This document shows positions 61,659 to 64,000 of a stretch of 64,000 nucleotides of DNA, piece after piece (positions within the stretch are counted from its first letter, which is position 1; every line of letters starts with the position of its first letter). Source of the DNA: Archangium sp. (GTDB taxonomy: Bacteria; Myxococcota; Myxococcia; Myxococcales; Myxococcaceae); contig JAUXRX010000005.1 in the NCBI GenBank assembly GCA_030681645.1, positions 248,001 through 312,000 on the forward strand, given 5' to 3'. Both the position numbers and the translations under genes were made by a program. Under the pieces are notes generated by a model. It saw nothing but the letters and a program-made list of their open reading frames with translations, made no database searches and was not told where the DNA came from.

Positions 61659-63050
61659 ATGGGAAGCGTCTTCAAGCGGGAGAAGCAGTGGGTCGTGATG
61701 TGGAAGGATCTCGCGGGCAACTGGCGCGAGAAGCGCACCAAGTGCGTCACGAAGGCCGAAGCGCAACGCCTTCTGAACGAGGTTGAGGTCTCCACCCAGC
61801 GACAGCGCCTCGGTCTCGAGGCGACCCCATCGAGACGCGCGTACCAAGCCTTTGGCGAGATGCTCGACTGGTGGTGGGCGACGGAGGGCCACCTTCAGGC
61901 CTCGGCTGACAACGTGAAGCCGTTCATCGAGAAGCACATCCGGCCGGCGCTCGGCCGTCTCGCTGCTATCGAAGTCACCGACGCCCGCATCAAGGAGATG
62001 ATGAACGCGCGTCTGCGGCCCCGGTCACGCAGCGGCACCGAGAAGGCCGCGAAGAAAACCGGCCTGAGCGCCGCATCGGTGAATCACCTCCGCTCCATCG
62101 TCCACCGCATCTTCGCGTTCGCGATCGAGAAGCGGGAGTGGATCGCCGAAAACCCGGCGGCGCGGGTCGCGAAGGAGAAGGTGGTGAAGCGCCACCCCAC
62201 GCACCTGAGCTTTGAAGAGTTCGAGCGGCTGCTCGTGGAGCTGGACCCGAAGTGGCGCCCGCTCTTCGCCACGGCCGTCTACACCGGCATGCGCCAGGGC
62301 GAGCTGCTCGGGCTGCGGAAGTCGGACGTCCTGTTCGACACCGGCATCATCAAGCTCGATCACACCAACACGAGCTCGACGACCAAGGACGAGAAGGACG
62401 CCTGGATTCCCATGGCGGACGCGCTGCGTCCCTTCCTCCAGCACGCGTACGACACGAGCCCGTCTGCGCTCCTGTTCCCTCGCGAAGACGGCACCCCACA
62501 CTCGCCGGACGTGGCCCTCGACAAGGTTCTTCGCCGTGCGCTCGGGCGAGCGGGCGTAGTGACGGGCTACACCCTCAAGTGCCGGAAGAAGCGCTGCGGC
62601 TATTCCGTCGAGAGCCCCACGCCGGCATCGCCGATGTGCCCGAAGTGCAGCGGCATGAAGCTCTGGACCATTCCGCACCCGAAGCACGTCCGATTTCACG
62701 ACATGCGTCATACGACCGCCACCTTGATGCTCAAGAACGACGTCCCGATGCAGCACGCCCAGAAGATCCTCCGCCACTCCGATCCGAGCCTCACGACCGA
62801 CACCTACGGCCACCTCGATCTCGGCGACCTCCGGCGCGCCATCAACCGGATCCCCACGGTCGACGGCAGCCTCTTTCCGGCAAAGGAGAGCCCGCTTACG
62901 GCGCCGGTACGGCGGACGGGCACTGCGGGCAAAACAAAGCCCCCGGAGCCTCTGGATTTCTCCAAGGACTCCGAGGGCTTTCACCAGTCGGGGAGACAGG
63001 ATTTGAACCTGCGACCCCTTGGTCCCGAACCAAGTGCTCTACCAGGCTGA
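61659..63050 (+). CDS. Tyrosine recombinase (integrase) with zinc-ribbon insert
   Basis: This 463-residue protein starts at an ATG after GGGGCGAAC. An SAM-like core-binding domain (~60-160) precedes the catalytic domain. The catalytic Arg is in TGMRQGELLGL, then HDMRHTTATLM (HxxR), LRHSDPSLTTDTYGHLD (His and the Tyr nucleophile). Between the first Arg and HxxR, residues ~305-335 carry CRKKRCGYS and MCPKCSG, a four-Cys zinc-ribbon-like insert. The last ~40 residues (ending GRQDLNLRPLGPEPSALPG) are encoded by the att repeat and the antisense of the tRNA, so the C-terminus depends on the integrated state. It integrates the element into tRNA-Pro. Confidence 0.93.
   Translation: MGSVFKREKQWVVMWKDLAGNWREKRTKCVTKAEAQRLLNEVEVSTQRQRLGLEATPSRRAYQAFGEMLDWWWATEGHLQASADNVKPFIEKHIRPALGRLAAIEVTDARIKEMMNARLRPRSRSGTEKAAKKTGLSAASVNHLRSIVHRIFAFAIEKREWIAENPAARVAKEKVVKRHPTHLSFEEFERLLVELDPKWRPLFATAVYTGMRQGELLGLRKSDVLFDTGIIKLDHTNTSSTTKDEKDAWIPMADALRPFLQHAYDTSPSALLFPREDGTPHSPDVALDKVLRRALGRAGVVTGYTLKCRKKRCGYSVESPTPASPMCPKCSGMKLWTIPHPKHVRFHDMRHTTATLMLKNDVPMQHAQKILRHSDPSLTTDTYGHLDLGDLRRAINRIPTVDGSLFPAKESPLTAPVRRTGTAGKTKPPEPLDFSKDSEGFHQSGRQDLNLRPLGPEPSALPG
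62892..62914 (+). repeat. 23-bp end repeat, right copy
   Basis: Identical to 4874-4896; it lies within the integrase 3' end, 21 bp before the att repeat. Confidence 0.7.
62934..62981 (-). terminator. Terminator of the functional tRNA-Pro (element-supplied copy)
   Basis: It has the same stem as at 4655-4704, with one base changed in the distal arm (GGCTCC), and is followed by TTTGTTTTG on the minus strand. It lies within the integrase 3' end on the opposite strand. Confidence 0.7.
62936..63029 (-). repeat. Proximal att site within tRNA-Pro (94-bp direct repeat)
   Basis: It matches 4657-4750 at 92 of 94 positions. It supplies the 3' half of the intact tRNA-Pro and its terminator, so integration restores the tRNA. 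Confidence 0.92.
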
Positions 63051-63061
63051 GCCACTCCCCG
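62988..63061 (-). tRNA. tRNA-Pro(CGG)
   Basis: It is 74 nt and folds as a full cloverleaf: acceptor CGGGGAG/CTCCCCG, D-arm GCTC/GAGC, anticodon stem CTTGG/CCAAG with loop TTCGGGA (anticodon CGG), T-arm GCAGG-TTCAAAT-CCTGT, discriminator A. CCA is not encoded. The 3' part comes from the element. It overlaps the integrase C-terminus on the other strand. Confidence 0.95.
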
Positions 63062-63259
63062 GTGTCCGACGAGGGGGCACGTATCGAATGGCCCTCGCGG
63101 TGTCAACGCAACTTCCAGCCGACACCTGATCAGCGACGGGCCGAACCGAGGGTCCTGACACCCGGTCGCGCTCTACCCGCAGGCCCGCCGCTGACCCACC
63201 CCCGGTCCACGAGATCCGCGGGGCTGGGGCTGGTGTGGGCATTGCTCCTGCCTACCCCC

Positions 63260-63661
63260 ATGACTGCGCGCAGACCGGTAGTGCTGATCTCCGACGACGA
63301 GCCCCTGGTGGTCGCGGCCTTCGCACGTGAGGCGAGGCGAGTGGGGATGGACACCGTCACCGACACCACCTCTGACGTGGTCACCCTGGCGCGCAAGCAC
63401 CAACCCGACGTCATCCTCCTCGACATGCGCCAGCGCATCGACGGGCGCGATCTCCTGCAGCGCCTCAAGCACGATCCCGAGACGTGCGACCTCAAGGTGA
63501 TCGTGCTCTCCGCGGTCGAAGATCAGTTCATGCGCCGGGTCTGCCTGGAGCTGGGCGCCGAGGACTACGCGGTCAAGCCCTTCGACCCCGCGTTCCTGCA
63601 CCGCGTCGCGCGCATCGCCGCGAGCTCGTCGAACTTCATGGGATCTTCGACAGCAGCCTGA
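63260..63661 (+). CDS. Single-domain response regulator (receiver)
   Basis: This 133-residue protein starts at an ATG. The receiver shows VVLISDDEPL (acidic pair), VILLDMRQRIDG with the phospho-acceptor Asp, VIVLSAVED (Ser/Thr switch) and DYAVKPFDPAF with the conserved Lys. There is no output domain, so it probably signals by protein contact. Its 3' end overlaps the convergent anti-sigma gene by 26 bp. Host chromosome. Confidence 0.9.
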   Translation: MTARRPVVLISDDEPLVVAAFAREARRVGMDTVTDTTSDVVTLARKHQPDVILLDMRQRIDGRDLLQRLKHDPETCDLKVIVLSAVEDQFMRRVCLELGAEDYAVKPFDPAFLHRVARIAASSSNFMGSSTAA

Positions 63662-63884
63662 GCCGGCCGGCTTCGCTCAGGCCCTCTTCCGCGCGCACTT
63701 TCTGACGCAACGCGCCCACCACCGCCCCGAACTCCCCGCCGAACTTCGTGCACGCGTCGCAGCCCGAGAGGTGCGCGTCGATCTTCGCCTTCGCTTCGGC
63801 CGCCAGCTCGCCGTCGACGTAGTCCGACAGCTGCGCCAGCACCTCGAAACAGAACAGCCCGCCGACGCTTCGATTCTCAGCCAT
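63636..63884 (-). CDS. Zinc-finger anti-sigma factor, short
   Basis: This 82-residue protein has LSDYVDGELAAEAKAKIDAH, then LSGCDACTKFGGEF, the H-x3-C-x2-C anti-sigma zinc finger. No membrane helix follows, so it is soluble. It starts inside the end of the sigma gene (8-bp overlap). Confidence 0.85.
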   Translation of the reverse strand: MAENRSVGGLFCFEVLAQLSDYVDGELAAEAKAKIDAHLSGCDACTKFGGEFGAVVGALRQKVRAEEGLSEAGRLRLLSKIP

Positions 63885-64000
63885 GGGCCGCTCCTTTCTT
63901 CACGCTCGCCACCAGCGCCAGGCGTGCCCGGTGCAGCCGGCTCTTCATCGCCGCCAGGGAAAGCCCCAGCACCTGCGCCGTCTCTTCGCCTGAAAGCTCC
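63877..64000 (-). CDS. ECF-type sigma factor, C-terminal part (5' end outside window)
   Basis: Only ~40 residues are visible: ELSGEETAQVLGLSLAAMKS, then RLHRARLALVASVKK, a region 4 HTH. It is followed by, and overlaps, the anti-sigma gene, its likely partner. Confidence 0.82.
   Translation of the reverse strand, partial: ELSGEETAQVLGLSLAAMKSRLHRARLALVASVKKGAAHG

Larger units (their letters stand above)
4657..63029. mobile_element. ~58.3-kb integrative element in tRNA-Pro(CGG)
   Basis: The element is bounded by 94-bp direct repeats that contain the 3' part of tRNA-Pro. An intact tRNA and a tyrosine integrase are at the right end, and the displaced tRNA 3' end is at the left. A right-end module contains an excisionase-like gene, ParB and a replication-relaxation-type protein. 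I see no type IV secretion genes or clear relaxase, so it looks like a genomic island, or an integrated plasmid-like element, that could be mobilised only by other machinery. The one-element interpretation assumes no nested elements with their own att sites; I saw no third copy of the repeat. Confidence 0.88.

Noticed and set aside
62252..63259. Forward frame reading through the tRNA into the response regulator gene
   Set aside because: It is open only because the integrase shadow frame, the tRNA antisense and the gap lack stops; the receiver domain starts at the ATG at 63260.
1..64000. CRISPR arrays, rRNA genes, type IV secretion genes, toxin-antitoxin pairs
   Set aside because: I looked for regular spacer repeats, rRNA signatures, VirB/VirD-type motifs and small overlapping toxin/antitoxin pairs and saw none that I can support.

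Overview
The window is high-GC DNA with tightly packed, often 4-base-overlapping genes. It suggests a member of the Myxococcota. The signs are long repeat lipoproteins with Cys-Asp-Cys-Gly leaders and Gly/Asp-rich linkers, a caspase-like protein under an ECF sigma/anti-sigma pair, DUF4388-like proteins, and a urea-transporter/M23 peptidase fusion. The organism assignment is an inference from gene style.

The central result is that nearly the whole window is one integrated element of about 58.3 kb. A 94-bp direct repeat (92/94 identical by eye) lies at 4657-4750 and 62936-63029. The right copy is the 3' part of an intact tRNA-Pro(CGG) gene (62988-63061, minus strand) plus its terminator. The left copy is the displaced 3' end of that tRNA. 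Identity stops in the anticodon loop. A tyrosine integrase (61659-63050) with an excisionase-like gene just upstream sits beside the intact tRNA. Host chromosome is therefore 1 to about 4656 (PLP-decarboxylase tail, UT-M23 fusion, two TPR proteins) and 63030 to the end (response regulator, anti-sigma factor, sigma factor tail). In a circularised element the integrase frame would run through the att site, without a stop, into the HTH reading frame at the left end.

Inside the element, left to right: an AlbA_2/HATPase-type regulator or defence-like protein; a decayed transposase; a peroxiredoxin; a TetR-controlled RND pump with its outer-membrane channel; a cytochrome P450 divergent from TetR and DUF4388-like genes; a minus-strand operon of ECF sigma, zinc-finger anti-sigma, TPR protein, 8-repeat Ig-like lipoprotein, caspase-like protein and a broken outer-membrane protein; two very large divergent repeat lipoproteins (9 Calx-beta, 11 Big-2 repeats); gene debris; a MarR-EmrA-EmrB-type efflux operon; a TetR-thioesterase-transglutaminase-ArsA operon; a lipid-tailoring-like operon (phosphoesterase, CmpB-like membrane protein, FAD oxidoreductase, desaturase) divergent from a LarA-like protein; a second TetR-TolC-MFP-RND operon; an aromatic dioxygenase/DoxX/LysR cassette between the two ends of a broken P450 gene with an IS66 remnant; a second TetR; and a right-end module of decayed ORFs, a replication-relaxation-type protein, a structured non-coding stretch, ParB, an unknown protein, an excisionase-like protein and the integrase.

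Three themes recur. Small-molecule efflux and oxidation modules (three pumps, one intact and one broken P450) are each paired with a repressor. GAGAAC/GTTCTC palindromes recur in front of several of these units, suggesting a local TetR regulon. Much gene debris (TolC tails, P450 ends, START tail, DUF4388 tail, aminotransferase tail, IS66 and DDE transposase pieces) shows the element is a mosaic that has gained and lost modules repeatedly.
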